From Shimia sp049116215 (GTDB taxonomy: Bacteria; Pseudomonadota; Alphaproteobacteria; Rhodobacterales; Rhodobacteraceae), in NCBI RefSeq assembly GCF_049116215.1, contig NZ_JAGDZB010000001.1, forward strand, positions 186,001 through 250,000: a DNA stretch of 64,000 bases, read 5' to 3'. Positions 37,622 through 46,459 of the stretch are shown in pieces (position 1 is the stretch's first letter; every line of letters starts with the position of its first letter). A program made the translations under genes and the position numbers. Below the pieces are notes generated by a model that was not told the origin of the DNA, searched no databases, and saw nothing but the letters and a program-made list of their open reading frames with translations.

Positions 37622-38007
37622 GCCAGTAATCCTTTTGTCACGGCCATGCCCAGCATCAGCGCGCCCACCGCGCCAACCACCGAAACGGCCACATAAAACG
37701 CTGCAGCGCCATAAGCCCCACGCTCCATCAGGGTTACGGTCTCCAGCGAAAACGCCGAAAACGTCGTAAACCCACCAAGCAGGCCTGTCATCACCAATGG
37801 CGACAAATGGGTCAGCCCACGCTGTGCCGCCAGCACAACAAAAGCTCCCATCAGAAACGAGCCAATCACATTCACTGTGATGATCGCCACGGGAAAACCA
37901 CTGACGAAGCCCTGCCCCACCAGCCGCACCACACCGATGCCCAGCAGAAAGCGCAACGCCGCGCCCACCGCGCCACCCAAAGCCACATATGCCACGTTTA
38001 AAACCAT
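37618..38007 (-). CDS. crcB: Fluoride efflux channel CrcB (Fluc)
   Basis: About 129 residues with four membrane segments. The family signatures are GGAVGAALRFLLG, TVNVIGSFLMG and GLLGGFTTFSAFSLET; the FTTFS stretch lines the fluoride path. It exports F- as a dual-topology dimer. The ATG at 38007 is preferred over an upstream one at 38034, which would add a hydrophilic leader. No fluoride riboswitch is apparent upstream. It sits between rarA and the pseudouridine synthase, overlapping the latter. Confidence 0.9.
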   Translation of the reverse strand: MVLNVAYVALGGAVGAALRFLLGIGVVRLVGQGFVSGFPVAIITVNVIGSFLMGAFVVLAAQRGLTHLSPLVMTGLLGGFTTFSAFSLETVTLMERGAYGAAAFYVAVSVVGAVGALMLGMAVTKGLLA

Positions 38008-38108
38008 CACGCGTCTCTCTGCGCTTTGCCCCACAATGTCAAGAAACCGCTTTCTTCTTCCCCAAATACCGCGAGGGAATCGCCAATTTGGCGACGGGGT
38101 TTGCCCCC

Positions 38109-39434
38109 CTACCCGTTTCGCTTAGTGCGCAGCTTGGCGAAATACTCCATGCGCCGCTTCAACTCGCGCTCGTACCCACGCTCCACCGGCGTATAGATCA
38201 CCGGCCGTTTGATGCCTTCCGGGAAATAATTCTGCCCGGAAAACCCATCCTCGGCATCATGATCATACTGATAGCCATCGCCGTATCCTTGGTCCGCCAT
38301 CAACGAGGTTGGCGCATTCAGAATATGTTTGGGGGGCGGTTCGGAGCCGGTTTTCTTCGCCAAAGCCCGCGCCGCCTTATAGGCTGCATAGCCCGCGTTG
38401 GTCTTTGGCGCGAGCGCCAAATAGATCACTGCCTGCGCCAATGCCAACTCGCCTTCGGGACTTCCCAAACGCTCATAGGTTTCCCAAGCGCTGAGGCACA
38501 CGCTCTGTGCCTGCGGATCGGCCAATGCAATGTCCTCACAGGCCATCCGTGTCAGCCGCCGCGCCAGAAACCGCGGGTCTTCGCCGCCTTCCAGCATGCG
38601 CGCATACCAATAGAGCGCCGCCTCTGGATCAGATCCGCGCACCGATTTGTGCAACGCCGAAATCAGGTTGTAATGCTCATCGCCGGACTTGTCGTATTTC
38701 GCCGCCCGCCGCATCAACCGTGTGGAGAGCGCATCAGTGTCGAGCTTGCCATCCACTTTCCAGGCCATGACCTGCTCAATCAGGTTGAGCAATGCCCGCC
38801 CATCGCCATCTGCCATTTCCAACAGCGCTTCTCGCGCCGGCCCATCCAAGGGCAAGGGCTTTTCCAGCTCTTTCTCCGCGCGCTGCGCCAAGCGCTCTAG
38901 ATCCCCCAGCGCCAACCGCTCCAGCACCAAGACCTGTGAGCGGGACAAGACCGCAGCGTTGAGCTCAAACGACGGGTTTTCCGTTGTCGCCCCCACCAGA
39001 AGGATTGTGCCGTCCTCCATGTAGGGCAAAAACCCATCCTGCTGCGCTTTGTTGAAGCGGTGGATCTCGTCCACAAACAACAACGTACCTTTGCCATTCG
39101 CCCGCCGCACCTTGGCGGCCTCAAACACTTTGCGCAGCTCGGGCACACCAGTAAAAATCGCGCTGATCTGCACAAAATGCAGCTCGGATTCATCCGCCAG
39201 CAGCCGCGCAATGGTGGTCTTACCCACACCAGGCGGCCCCCAGAAGATCAGCGACGACAGCGATCCCGACGACAACATCACGCCCAAAGGCGCCTCCGCC
39301 CCCAATACTTGCTCCTGCCCAATCACCTCGGACAGGGATTTGGGCCGCAGCCGATCTGCCAGCGGTCGCGGTGCTTCCCCCTTCGGTTCCGCGACAGGAA
39401 TATCCGCCGGTGTGGTGTCAAAAAGATCGGCCAT
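38109..39434 (-). CDS. rarA: Replication-associated recombination protein A (MgsA/RarA)
   Basis: 441 residues. Clamp-loader AAA+ ATPase with Walker A GPPGVGKTT, Walker B LLFVDEIHRFNKAQQD, sensor-1 GATTENPSFELN and the C-terminal MgsA domain (GSDPEAALYWYARMLEGGEDPRFLARRLTRMA). It acts at stalled replication forks. It begins 17 bases after the DegP-like protease gene. Confidence 0.93.
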   Translation of the reverse strand: MADLFDTTPADIPVAEPKGEAPRPLADRLRPKSLSEVIGQEQVLGAEAPLGVMLSSGSLSSLIFWGPPGVGKTTIARLLADESELHFVQISAIFTGVPELRKVFEAAKVRRANGKGTLLFVDEIHRFNKAQQDGFLPYMEDGTILLVGATTENPSFELNAAVLSRSQVLVLERLALGDLERLAQRAEKELEKPLPLDGPAREALLEMADGDGRALLNLIEQVMAWKVDGKLDTDALSTRLMRRAAKYDKSGDEHYNLISALHKSVRGSDPEAALYWYARMLEGGEDPRFLARRLTRMACEDIALADPQAQSVCLSAWETYERLGSPEGELALAQAVIYLALAPKTNAGYAAYKAARALAKKTGSEPPPKHILNAPTSLMADQGYGDGYQYDHDAEDGFSGQNYFPEGIKRPVIYTPVERGYERELKRRMEYFAKLRTKRNG

Positions 39435-39451
39435 CGTGCGCCCAAAAGTCC

Positions 39452-40834
39452 TTAAAGTCTAAAACGCATCACCACCCGCTGGGTGCCGCGCTGGACCTCC
39501 AACGTAAGCCGCTTGCGCGCGTCCCGCAAAGCCTTGTCCGCGTCTTTTGTGGTGAGGATCTCTGTTCCGTCGATCACGCGCAACACATCGCCCGGCCCAA
39601 TACCCAAACGGGCACCAATCTCACCGGGATTTTCCACCATCACACCTTCTAGGCTCAATGGCAGGCCATATTCACCCAACACCGCCGGATTGATGTTGGA
39701 GATCACCATTCCGGGGATCGCCGACTTGCGCCCGGTCTCAATGGTATCGCGGCTCGGCACATCCGGCGCCACATCCATTTTCACGGAGCGCGTTACCACA
39801 TCTCCATCCCGTAAAGTCTCAACCGCAACATCACTGCCAAGACCGGCCACGGACATGCGGAAAATCATCTCAGCTGGCGTATTCACCGGCTGCCCGTCGA
39901 GCGCCACGATCACGTCGCCTGCCTCAACACCTGCCGCCAGGAATGGGCTCATGTCATGCAATTCGGACACCACAATGCCACCCGCACGGTCGAGCCCCAG
40001 ACCCTCCGCCATATCCGCATCGACCGGTTGGCCAAACATGCCCGCCCAAGGACGCTGAAAATCATCAAAGCCCGCGCGCGCCTGATCCACAAACTGCGCC
40101 ACCAGATTGGCCGGAATGGCAAAGCCAATCCCATTGGAGCCACCGGAACGTGTCAGGATCGAGGTGTTGATGCCAATCAGATCGCCGTTGATGTCAATCA
40201 ACGCCCCACCGGAGTTGCCCGGATTGATCGCAGCATCGGTCTGAATGAAATAGCCGCGCGCATTGCCCGTCGCCACGCCCGACCGTGCCAATCCACTGAC
40301 AATCCCGCTGGTTACGGTCTGCCCAACCCCAAACGGGTTGCCAATTGCCATCACCAACTCCCCCACATCGACATTGTCGCTGTCGCGGAACTGCAAAAAC
40401 GGCAGCCCTTCGGCATTCTTCAGCTTCAGAATGGCCAGATCGCTCTCTTCATCCGCCAGAAGCACTTCGGCGGTGTACTCACTGCGGTCATTCAGCTGCA
40501 CGCGAATGTCGGTCGACATGCCCACAACATGATAGTTGGACACCACAATACCATCTTCAGACAAGATAACGCCTGAGCCCAGCGAGTTCTCCACACGTGG
40601 CTGTGGTGTGCCAAACCCGCGAAACAGCTGGTCAAAAAACGGATCACCGGTAAACGGCGTCTGCCGCGCCTGCACAATCTGCTTGGCAAAGATGTTCACC
40701 ACCGCAGGTGCCGCCTCTTTTACCAAAGGCGCAAAGCCCATCGAAATTTCGGCTTGCGATTGCGGTACCTTGGTCTCTGCCGACACCGTGGAAGCCAGGC
40801 CCAGCGTGAGGGAAATCAATACAGCGCGGATCAT
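39452..40834 (-). CDS. Periplasmic Do-like serine protease (DegP/DegQ family)
   Basis: 460 residues. A signal peptide MIRAVLISLTLGLASTVSA leads to a trypsin-like domain with the catalytic triad His102 (VVSNYHVVG), Asp132 (SDLAIL) and Ser208 (INPGNSGGALID). Two PDZ modules follow (about 255-345 and 385-455; LDGQPVNTPAEM and GDVLRVIDGTEI). It degrades or refolds misfolded envelope proteins. First gene of a protease-rarA-crcB-rlu run. Confidence 0.92.
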   Translation of the reverse strand: MIRAVLISLTLGLASTVSAETKVPQSQAEISMGFAPLVKEAAPAVVNIFAKQIVQARQTPFTGDPFFDQLFRGFGTPQPRVENSLGSGVILSEDGIVVSNYHVVGMSTDIRVQLNDRSEYTAEVLLADEESDLAILKLKNAEGLPFLQFRDSDNVDVGELVMAIGNPFGVGQTVTSGIVSGLARSGVATGNARGYFIQTDAAINPGNSGGALIDINGDLIGINTSILTRSGGSNGIGFAIPANLVAQFVDQARAGFDDFQRPWAGMFGQPVDADMAEGLGLDRAGGIVVSELHDMSPFLAAGVEAGDVIVALDGQPVNTPAEMIFRMSVAGLGSDVAVETLRDGDVVTRSVKMDVAPDVPSRDTIETGRKSAIPGMVISNINPAVLGEYGLPLSLEGVMVENPGEIGARLGIGPGDVLRVIDGTEILTTKDADKALRDARKRLTLEVQRGTQRVVMRFRL

Positions 40835-40908
40835 GCGTCATCCTCAATTGTTCAGTGCATCGCATATGCGCAGCAGCCAGGAGCAATGCAAGGCGAGTCA
40901 GCCCTTAA

Positions 40909-42081
40909 CTAAGGCAGAAAATCTGTCTGATAGGTCTTTTCTGGCAAAGACTTGCCCAGCACCCTGAGCGCCCCCAGTCTCCCGATCTCATCGGCACATT
41001 TTGCACCAGCGCCATTGCCACCGGTCAAAGCAAACACCCGCTCGGTTTGACCATAAATCAAAGGGTTGCCACGCGGTGTAAAGCTGGTGGCACAGCTGCC
41101 AAACGTCACGCCTTGAGACGCCAAACCCGGCATCAACTGGAACAACTGATCCGCCATAAAGCTGCCCGCCTTCGGATCCCCACCGCCGCGGAACCACTCT
41201 TTCATTTCCGCCACGGAGGTCAGTTCCACGTCTTCCGGGTCACCGCCGATTTTCAGATAGGTTTTGCCATCCGGATAGCGCACTGGCGGCAGGATGTAGC
41301 AATCCCCTGCACCAAATGGAAAAAAGTACACCACCGACGGCATGTCCTTAAGTCGCTCTGCTTCGGCGTCGTCAATCTCCACAAAAGCAATCGTGCGCGC
41401 ATAAACCTTGATCGGTACAGGTTCTGGCAACAAGCCGGAAGCCTTGGAAAACGCGCCGCAGGCCGCAGCCACTCGCTCTGCCTGTAGCACTTTGCCACCA
41501 GCGCAGCGCACGATCACCCCATCCGAACGTTCCTGAACGTCGACAACCTCGTCGCGCACCAACGTCACACCATTGGCATGCGCCGCAGTGATCTCCGCCG
41601 TCGCGTGGGCGCGCGGATTGATCCAACCGCCAGCAGCCTCAAACAGGCCAAGGATGCCATCAGGAAATTCAAAATACGGAAACCGCGCCCGCAAGGCTGC
41701 GCCACGCAGGCCATCATGGTCTGTACCCAAATCCTCAGCCACAGTTTTTGTATTGAGAATATAGTCACTGCCCGCGCCTTGCTCCGGCCCAGCCATCAAC
41801 GCCCCAACCTGATGGAAAAACGGCACGCCACCTTGTGCCTCAATGTCAGCATACCGGTCCATGGAAGCCGCAGCCGCCCGAGACCAATCCGCGTGACTCG
41901 CCAACCGCCGCGTAATCCGCGCTTGATCGTAGTGACTGGCAAACACGCCATCGTGCGACGCTGCATGGTCCGGCTCCGCAGGCCCCACCAGCGCAACCTT
42001 CGCGCCCATCTCAGCCAGATACCGCGCACAGGCGCTGCCCCAAAGCCCGGCGCCCACCACAACCACGTCAAAACCCATCAT
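40909..42081 (-). CDS. FAD-dependent oxidoreductase (DAO family, sarcosine oxidase-like)
   Basis: 390 residues. The N-terminus has the Rossmann FAD motif VVVGAGLWGSACARYLAEMGA; later HYDQARITRRL and a C-terminal NPLIYGQTERVFALTGGNGAGAKCADEIG resemble monomeric sarcosine oxidase/N-methyltryptophan oxidase. It probably oxidises a secondary or N-methyl amine. Two adjacent ATG codons at 42081 and 42078; an AGGGGAC Shine-Dalgarno precedes both. It is followed by no partner gene. Confidence 0.85.
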   Translation of the reverse strand: MMGFDVVVVGAGLWGSACARYLAEMGAKVALVGPAEPDHAASHDGVFASHYDQARITRRLASHADWSRAAAASMDRYADIEAQGGVPFFHQVGALMAGPEQGAGSDYILNTKTVAEDLGTDHDGLRGAALRARFPYFEFPDGILGLFEAAGGWINPRAHATAEITAAHANGVTLVRDEVVDVQERSDGVIVRCAGGKVLQAERVAAACGAFSKASGLLPEPVPIKVYARTIAFVEIDDAEAERLKDMPSVVYFFPFGAGDCYILPPVRYPDGKTYLKIGGDPEDVELTSVAEMKEWFRGGGDPKAGSFMADQLFQLMPGLASQGVTFGSCATSFTPRGNPLIYGQTERVFALTGGNGAGAKCADEIGRLGALRVLGKSLPEKTYQTDFLP

Positions 42082-42128
42082 GTCCCCCTATCACTTGGAA
42101 GGACAATGACGTGCAATCCCGGTGAGTG

Positions 42129-42884
42129 CTAGCCCAACCGCGCAGCCTTTATGGTTGAGTAATGTTCGCCACCCGGAACAACCTGCAAGTCGCAGCCTGC
42201 TGGCACCAACTCTTTGATCGCGGCCGACATCGCCAATGGTGACCACGTGTCCGCATCGCCGTGCCAGATCTGCACCGGTGCCCGAACTTGGCTCAATTCC
42301 CGCGACCAATCCGCCACATAAGCTGACAGATACGCTAGATACCCTTGGCGATGGTCTATGAAACTGCTGCGCATCCCGGAAATCAGGGCATCCCTAAAAT
42401 GCGCATCCGACAACAAGAACTGTTCTTGAGGTCCACATTTCGCAAACAACTGATTGACCAACATACCCGGCGCAAAGCGCGCCAGTCCCCCCTGCAGGGC
42501 CGTCAACAAACGCAACACTCCAGGGCGCTGCATTGCCAGCTTAAACACTGGTGCGCCGGCCATCTCCGGCAGGAAGTTTCCTAGCTGTAAGGGCGCAGCG
42601 GGAGAAATCACGGTCACACAGGCCACAGCTGCCGGTCGAGCGGCCGCCAAGCGCAACGCTGCCATCGCGCCTATGGAAAACCCAACCACATGCATCTGTC
42701 CCCCCTCTGCTTTGGCACAGGCAGCGTCATACTGTGAAACCAAATGCTGCAACGGGCCCCCGGCGGAAAAATCAAACAGGTTTGGCGCGGTGACTGGCAG
42801 TTCGCCGGTTTGCAACAGCCTGGCATCATCTGGCCCACCAGGTACGCCGTGGCAAAAGAAAACGGGAGTTTGGGAGAAGGTCAT
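42129..42884 (-). CDS. Alpha/beta hydrolase
   Basis: 251 residues. FCHGVPGGPDDAR supplies the oxyanion region, VVGFSIGAMAALRLAAARP is the nucleophile elbow with serine, and WHGDADTWSPLAMSA plus PGGEHYS supply aspartate and histidine. No signal peptide. The substrate is not evident; the family includes esterases and MhpC-like C-C hydrolases. It lies between the FAD oxidoreductase and the ribosomal cluster on the same strand as both. Confidence 0.82.
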   Translation of the reverse strand: MTFSQTPVFFCHGVPGGPDDARLLQTGELPVTAPNLFDFSAGGPLQHLVSQYDAACAKAEGGQMHVVGFSIGAMAALRLAAARPAAVACVTVISPAAPLQLGNFLPEMAGAPVFKLAMQRPGVLRLLTALQGGLARFAPGMLVNQLFAKCGPQEQFLLSDAHFRDALISGMRSSFIDHRQGYLAYLSAYVADWSRELSQVRAPVQIWHGDADTWSPLAMSAAIKELVPAGCDLQVVPGGEHYSTIKAARLG

Positions 42885-42974
42885 GTTCGCGAAACCTTAT
42901 TGAGTTCCCTCAACAGGTAGGAGCGATGCAGACCAGTCAACAGGTGACCGGATGTCTCAGGCGACACCACAAAC

Positions 42975-43004
42975 AAAAAGACCCCCGCCATTCTGGCAGG
43001 GGTC
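42975..43004 (-). terminator. Terminator after rplQ
   Basis: On the minus strand the stem GGACCCC...GGGGGTC (with one internal mismatch) is followed by TTTTTG, 30 bases beyond the rplQ stop. It ends the alpha-operon transcript. Confidence 0.8.
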
Positions 43005-43032
43005 CAGGCATCTGGTTGATCCAGATGGAGAT

Positions 43033-43452
43033 TTATTCTTCGGCGGCTTCTTCAGCTGCCACGCGAGCCTTGTCGGCTGCGCCTTTTGCATCGACGTCGC
43101 GATCCACAAATTCGATGATCGCCATCGGTGCCATGTCGCCATAACGGAAACCGGCTTTCATGATGCGGACGTAGCCACCCTGACGGTCTTTGTAGCGTGG
43201 GCCCAGAACGTCAAACAGTTTGGAAACGTACTGGTCTTCTTTCAGACGTGCAGCGGCCTGACGGCGCGCGTGCAGATCACCACGTTTGGCCAGCGTGATC
43301 ATCTTTTCGATGATCGGGCGCAGTTCTTTGGCCTTTGGCAGGGTGGTTTTGATTTGTTCGTGCTCGATCAGCGAGCCGGCCATGTTGGAAAACAGGGCTT
43401 TACGGTGCTCATGAGTACGGTTCAGGCGGCGGTAACCACGTGCGTGACGCAT
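43033..43452 (-). CDS. rplQ: 50S ribosomal protein L17
   Basis: 139 residues, MRHARGYRRLNRTHEHRKAL at the start and a core AGSLIEHEQIKTTLPKAKELRPIIEKMITLAKRGDLHARRQAAARL. C-terminal tail is Ala/Glu rich, as in other alphaproteobacteria. Last gene of the alpha operon, about 145 bases after rpoA; a perfect hairpin lies between them at 43560-43584. Confidence 0.97.
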   Translation of the reverse strand: MRHARGYRRLNRTHEHRKALFSNMAGSLIEHEQIKTTLPKAKELRPIIEKMITLAKRGDLHARRQAAARLKEDQYVSKLFDVLGPRYKDRQGGYVRIMKAGFRYGDMAPMAIIEFVDRDVDAKGAADKARVAAEEAAEE

Positions 43453-43598
43453 TGTATTTCTCCTAAGTGCGTTTTTGCTTTGTCTGGCAGCCGATGCGTG
43501 TCAGCCACTCTCCTTGGGGCATGTGCCCTGATCGTCCCCGGCAGGTCCGGGCATTGAATGAGCGGGTCACTATGCGACCCGCTCAAAATCATCAAGAC

Positions 43599-44615
43599 TT
43601 AAAAGTTGTCTTCGAACTTCTTGGCCAGATCTTCGATGTTGTCTGGTGGCCAGTCCTCGACGTCCATGCCGAGGTGCAGACCCATGCCGGACAGCACTTC
43701 TTTGATCTCGTTCAAAGACTTGCGGCCGAAGTTCGGCGTGCGCAGCATCTCTGCTTCGGTCTTCTGGATCAGATCGCCGATGTAAACGATGTTGTCGTTT
43801 TTCAGGCAGTTTGCAGAACGCACAGACAGTTCCAGCTCGTCCACTTTCTTCAGCAGAAGTGGGTTGAACTCGAGACCATCGTCTTCTTCCTGACGACCTG
43901 CCGCTTCCGGCTCATCGAAGTTCACAAAGATCGACAGCTGGTCCTGCAGGATACGCGCAGCATAAGCCACGGCGTCTTCCGGCGTGATAGAACCATCAGT
44001 GTCGATTTTCATGGTCAGCTTGTCATAGTCCAGAACCTGACCTTCACGGGTTGGCTGCACGTCGTAAGACACGCGCTTCACCGGAGAGTAGATCGCATCG
44101 ATTGGAATAAGACCAATAGGTGCATCTTCAGGCTTGTTCTTGTCCGCAGACACGTAGCCTTTGCCAGTGTTGACGGTCAGCTCGACATAAAGGTCGGCGC
44201 CATCGTCAAGGTGGCAGATCACGTGATCTTTGTTCAAAACTTCGATGCCGGCGCTGTCGGAGATGTCACCGGCAGTTACGGCACCTGGACCTTTGGCATT
44301 GATCGAAAGACGCTTAGGGCCTTCCACTTCCATGCGCAGGGACACACCCTTCAGGTTCAGGATGATGTCGGTCACGTCTTCGCGCACACCAGCAACGCTG
44401 GAGAACTCGTGCAATACGTTGTCGATCTGTACGCTAGTGATGGCGGCGCCTTGCAGCGAGCTCATCAGTACACGACGCAGCGCGTTGCCCAAAGTAAGAC
44501 CAAAGCCACGCTCCAGCGGCTCAGCAACAACCGTTGCCTGACGCGCTGGGTCATTGCCCGGCTTCACTTCAAGCTGTGTAGGCTTGATCAATTCTGCCCA
44601 ATTCTTGTGGATCAT
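43599..44615 (-). CDS. rpoA: RNA polymerase alpha subunit
   Basis: 338 residues from ATG 44615, preceded by a GGAGGG Shine-Dalgarno; the longer frame to 44675 is rejected. The N-terminal assembly domain begins MIHKNWAELIKP and includes GFGLTLGNALRRVLMSSL; the C-terminal domain (about 255-330) has VRSANCLKNDNIVYIGDLIQKTEAEMLRTPNFGRKSLNEIKEVL, which contacts UP elements and activators. Located between rpsK and rplQ as expected. Confidence 0.97.
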   Translation of the reverse strand: MIHKNWAELIKPTQLEVKPGNDPARQATVVAEPLERGFGLTLGNALRRVLMSSLQGAAITSVQIDNVLHEFSSVAGVREDVTDIILNLKGVSLRMEVEGPKRLSINAKGPGAVTAGDISDSAGIEVLNKDHVICHLDDGADLYVELTVNTGKGYVSADKNKPEDAPIGLIPIDAIYSPVKRVSYDVQPTREGQVLDYDKLTMKIDTDGSITPEDAVAYAARILQDQLSIFVNFDEPEAAGRQEEDDGLEFNPLLLKKVDELELSVRSANCLKNDNIVYIGDLIQKTEAEMLRTPNFGRKSLNEIKEVLSGMGLHLGMDVEDWPPDNIEDLAKKFEDNF

Positions 44616-44684
44616 GCGTCCCTCCATACTTGTCTCGTTCCCATGTCCAAAAGAACCAGACGCCCGAGGTTTCAAAATGACGAA

Positions 44685-44713
44685 CTGGGGCCGTGCGGAT
44701 CACGCGGCCCCAG
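44685..44713. other. GC-rich hairpin between rpsK and rpoA
   Basis: CTGGGGCCG and CGGCCCCAG form a perfect 9-bp stem in the gap between the two genes. No U-run follows, so an mRNA processing or stability element is more likely than a terminator. Confidence 0.4.
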
Positions 44714-44729
44714 GTAGTAGAAATGTCGC

Positions 44730-45119
44730 TTAGACGCGGCGGCGCTTTGGAGGGCGGCAGCCGTTGTGGGCGATTGGTGTCACGTCACGGATAGATGTGA
44801 TGTTGAAGCCAATTGCAGCCAGAGCGCGCAGTGCAGATTCACGGCCGGAACCCGGACCCTGAACTTCCACTTCCAGCGTTTTCACACCGTGGTCCTGAGC
44901 TTTTTTGCCTGCATCTTCCGCAGCCATCTGAGCAGCATATGGGGTGGACTTACGGGAGCCCTTGAAACCCATGGTGCCGGCGGAGGACCAAGAAATTGCA
45001 TTGCCCTGAACGTCAGAGATCAGGATTTTTGTGTTGTTGAACGAAGAGTTCACGTGCGCAACGCCAGTGGCGATATTCTTACGCTCTTTTTTCTTCGTAC
45101 GAGTCTTTTCGCGTGCCAT
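44730..45119 (-). CDS. rpsK: 30S ribosomal protein S11
   Basis: 129 residues. Complete S11 with NSSFNNTKILISDVQGNAISWSSAGTMGFKGSRKSTPYAAQMAAEDA and the C-terminal ITSIRDVTPIAHNGCRPPKRRRV. It forms part of the platform of the small subunit. It is 14 bases after rpsM. Confidence 0.97.
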   Translation of the reverse strand: MAREKTRTKKKERKNIATGVAHVNSSFNNTKILISDVQGNAISWSSAGTMGFKGSRKSTPYAAQMAAEDAGKKAQDHGVKTLEVEVQGPGSGRESALRALAAIGFNITSIRDVTPIAHNGCRPPKRRRV

Positions 45120-45133
45120 CGATCAGGACCCCC

Positions 45134-45502
45134 TTATTTCTTCTTGCCAGCAATGGCCTTTGCAGGGCCTTTGCGTGTGCGAGCGTTGGTGTGGGTACGC
45201 TGACCGCGAACCGGCAGGTTGCGACGGTGGCGCAGGCCACGGTAGCAGCCAAGGTCCATCAGACGCTTGATGTTCATCTGCACTTCACGACGCAGGTCAC
45301 CTTCAACGGTGTAAGTCGCATCGATGTGCTCACGGATGGCCAGAACTTCTGCGTCAGACAGCTCGTTGATGCGACGGGTTTCGTCGATCTTCACGCTTTC
45401 GCAGATTTCTTTTGCAGATGCTGGGCCAATACCAGTGATATAAGTCAGGGCGATCGGGACCCGTTTGTGGGTCGGGATGTTTACGCCGGCAATACGTGCC
45501 AC
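45134..45502 (-). CDS. rpsM: 30S ribosomal protein S13
   Basis: 122 residues, ARIAGVNIPTHKRVPIALTYITGIG at the N-terminus and GLRHRRNLPVRGQRTHTNARTRKGPAKAIAGKKK at the C-terminus. The start codon is GTG at 45502, preceded by AAGGAAA about eight bases away. In the usual gene order adk immediately precedes it; here an island of predicted immunity genes intervenes, so rpsM needs its own promoter in 45503-45727. Confidence 0.96.
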   Translation of the reverse strand: MARIAGVNIPTHKRVPIALTYITGIGPASAKEICESVKIDETRRINELSDAEVLAIREHIDATYTVEGDLRREVQMNIKRLMDLGCYRGLRHRRNLPVRGQRTHTNARTRKGPAKAIAGKKK

Positions 45503-45524
45503 GTGTCACTTTCCTTTTCGTTGC

Positions 45525-45585
45525 GGTTCCGTAGCTCCGGAACCTTTTTTCACAACGTAAGCCCGACGCTAGCAAGCGATCGGGC
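45525..45585 (-). promoter_or_regulatory. Structured leader upstream of rpsM
   Basis: Two hairpins lie just upstream of rpsM on the minus strand: one at 45561-45585 with a 6-bp plus 4-bp stem (GCCCGA/TCGGGC outside CGCT/AGCG) and a perfect 7-bp one at 45525-45544 (GGTTCCG/CGGAACC), 23 bases before the start codon. This is where a ribosomal-protein autoregulatory leader would be; the function is inferred only. Confidence 0.45.
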
Positions 45586-45727
45586 CTCAGCTGATCAGGT
45601 GGTCTTGCACCATGGGGGCGACCCACGCGCAAAGAATTGATTCTCCGTTAAGAGATGGGGTGATTTAGGGGGGATTGAGGGGGGTGTCAAGTATGTAGGA
45701 ATGACAGAAGACGCGCACACACGTTAA

Positions 45728-46201
45728 TCAATCCATCACCACCAATCGGTGTATGCGATCATTTTTGAATTCAACTGAAATTGCAGCGGAATTCGAAAGC
45801 TCAAATTTCATTGCTGCCCCAAGGAAACCGACAGGGCTATCAGCAATTTCCTTTCTCCAAGAAACAGGTTCACCCATTATCGCTTCCACCTCAAGCTGTC
45901 CCATTTCGCGCATCAAGTCGTAAGGCAAACGCCCCGCGAAGGGACGGAAGTCTTGGTTCAATGTCGCTTCCACAGCAGCGTCGTCCGAAACAAAAATGAA
46001 AACTGTTCTGAGCCTTAGATCCCGCAGAGACGAACCCTCAAATTCAAAGGAAATACCGTTTTCATAATCATTCGCCCAAATCTCCCCTACTGTATCCTGC
46101 CCCAGCTCTAGATGATTAATAACTTCACGAAGCCTGGCATTGGATTTGGTTCCACCGATCAGAAGGTGAGGTTCGGAAGAAATGTGATCGGCTGGTGTCA
46201 T
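45728..46201 (-). CDS. Hypothetical protein in immunity-gene island
   Basis: 157 residues, cytoplasmic, acidic. Not recognised. It has an alternating beta pattern: NDYENGISFEFEGSSLRDLRLRTVFIFVSDDAA, then PYDLMREMGQLEVEAIMGEPVSWRKE and a C-terminal strand ISVEFKNDRIHRLVVMD. The last motif is like those of small immunity-type or lipoprotein-like proteins that bind a partner. It follows an Imm35-like gene after 21 bases on the same strand, in DNA visibly AT-richer than the ribosomal genes on either side, so an immunity role is a guess by association. Confidence 0.6.
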   Translation of the reverse strand: MTPADHISSEPHLLIGGTKSNARLREVINHLELGQDTVGEIWANDYENGISFEFEGSSLRDLRLRTVFIFVSDDAAVEATLNQDFRPFAGRLPYDLMREMGQLEVEAIMGEPVSWRKEIADSPVGFLGAAMKFELSNSAAISVEFKNDRIHRLVVMD

Positions 46202-46222
46202 TAACAGTGTCCTTTTAAGCTC

Positions 46223-46459
46223 TTAGTCTACAACCGAAAACGCTACCGATCCATCGTGACGAACCAAAATGGGAACATTCCCAGCCAAGGCAAACCGCGG
46301 GTCCATTTCTTCAATCATGCGCTTTCCATCATAGAAGAAAGCAAAACCGGTCTGAGTTTTCAGGATTTCTCCCTTAAACGCGAGCTCAAACCCCACCTCG
46401 TCTTCCAGTTCTCGAAGGAATAAGTAGGCAATCTCAAGCGCTTCAGCTTCGGTGATCAT
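46223..46459 (-). CDS. YrhB/Imm35-like immunity protein
   Basis: 78 residues. The sequence EALEIAYLFLRELE..., TGFAFFYDGKRMIEE, LAGNVPILVRHDGSVAFS follows the pattern of Imm35/YrhB-domain proteins (helix, GWxFFY-type strand, then laGNxPiiVd-x-DGs). In known systems these protect against polymorphic or contact-dependent toxins. Its ATG overlaps the stop of the upstream SUKH-like gene (ATGA), so the two were coupled. No matching toxin gene is in the window. Confidence 0.72.
   Translation of the reverse strand: MITEAEALEIAYLFLRELEDEVGFELAFKGEILKTQTGFAFFYDGKRMIEEMDPRFALAGNVPILVRHDGSVAFSVVD

Noticed and set aside
37618..38109. Fluoride riboswitch upstream of crcB
   Set aside because: The short gap shows no recognisable crcB-motif pseudoknot, and the gene is downstream of rarA in a run of genes.
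43560..43584. Hairpin between rpoA and rplQ as terminator
   Set aside because: Perfect 9-bp stem (GAGCGGGTC/GACCCGCTC) but no U-run follows on the minus strand; rplQ must be transcribed through it.
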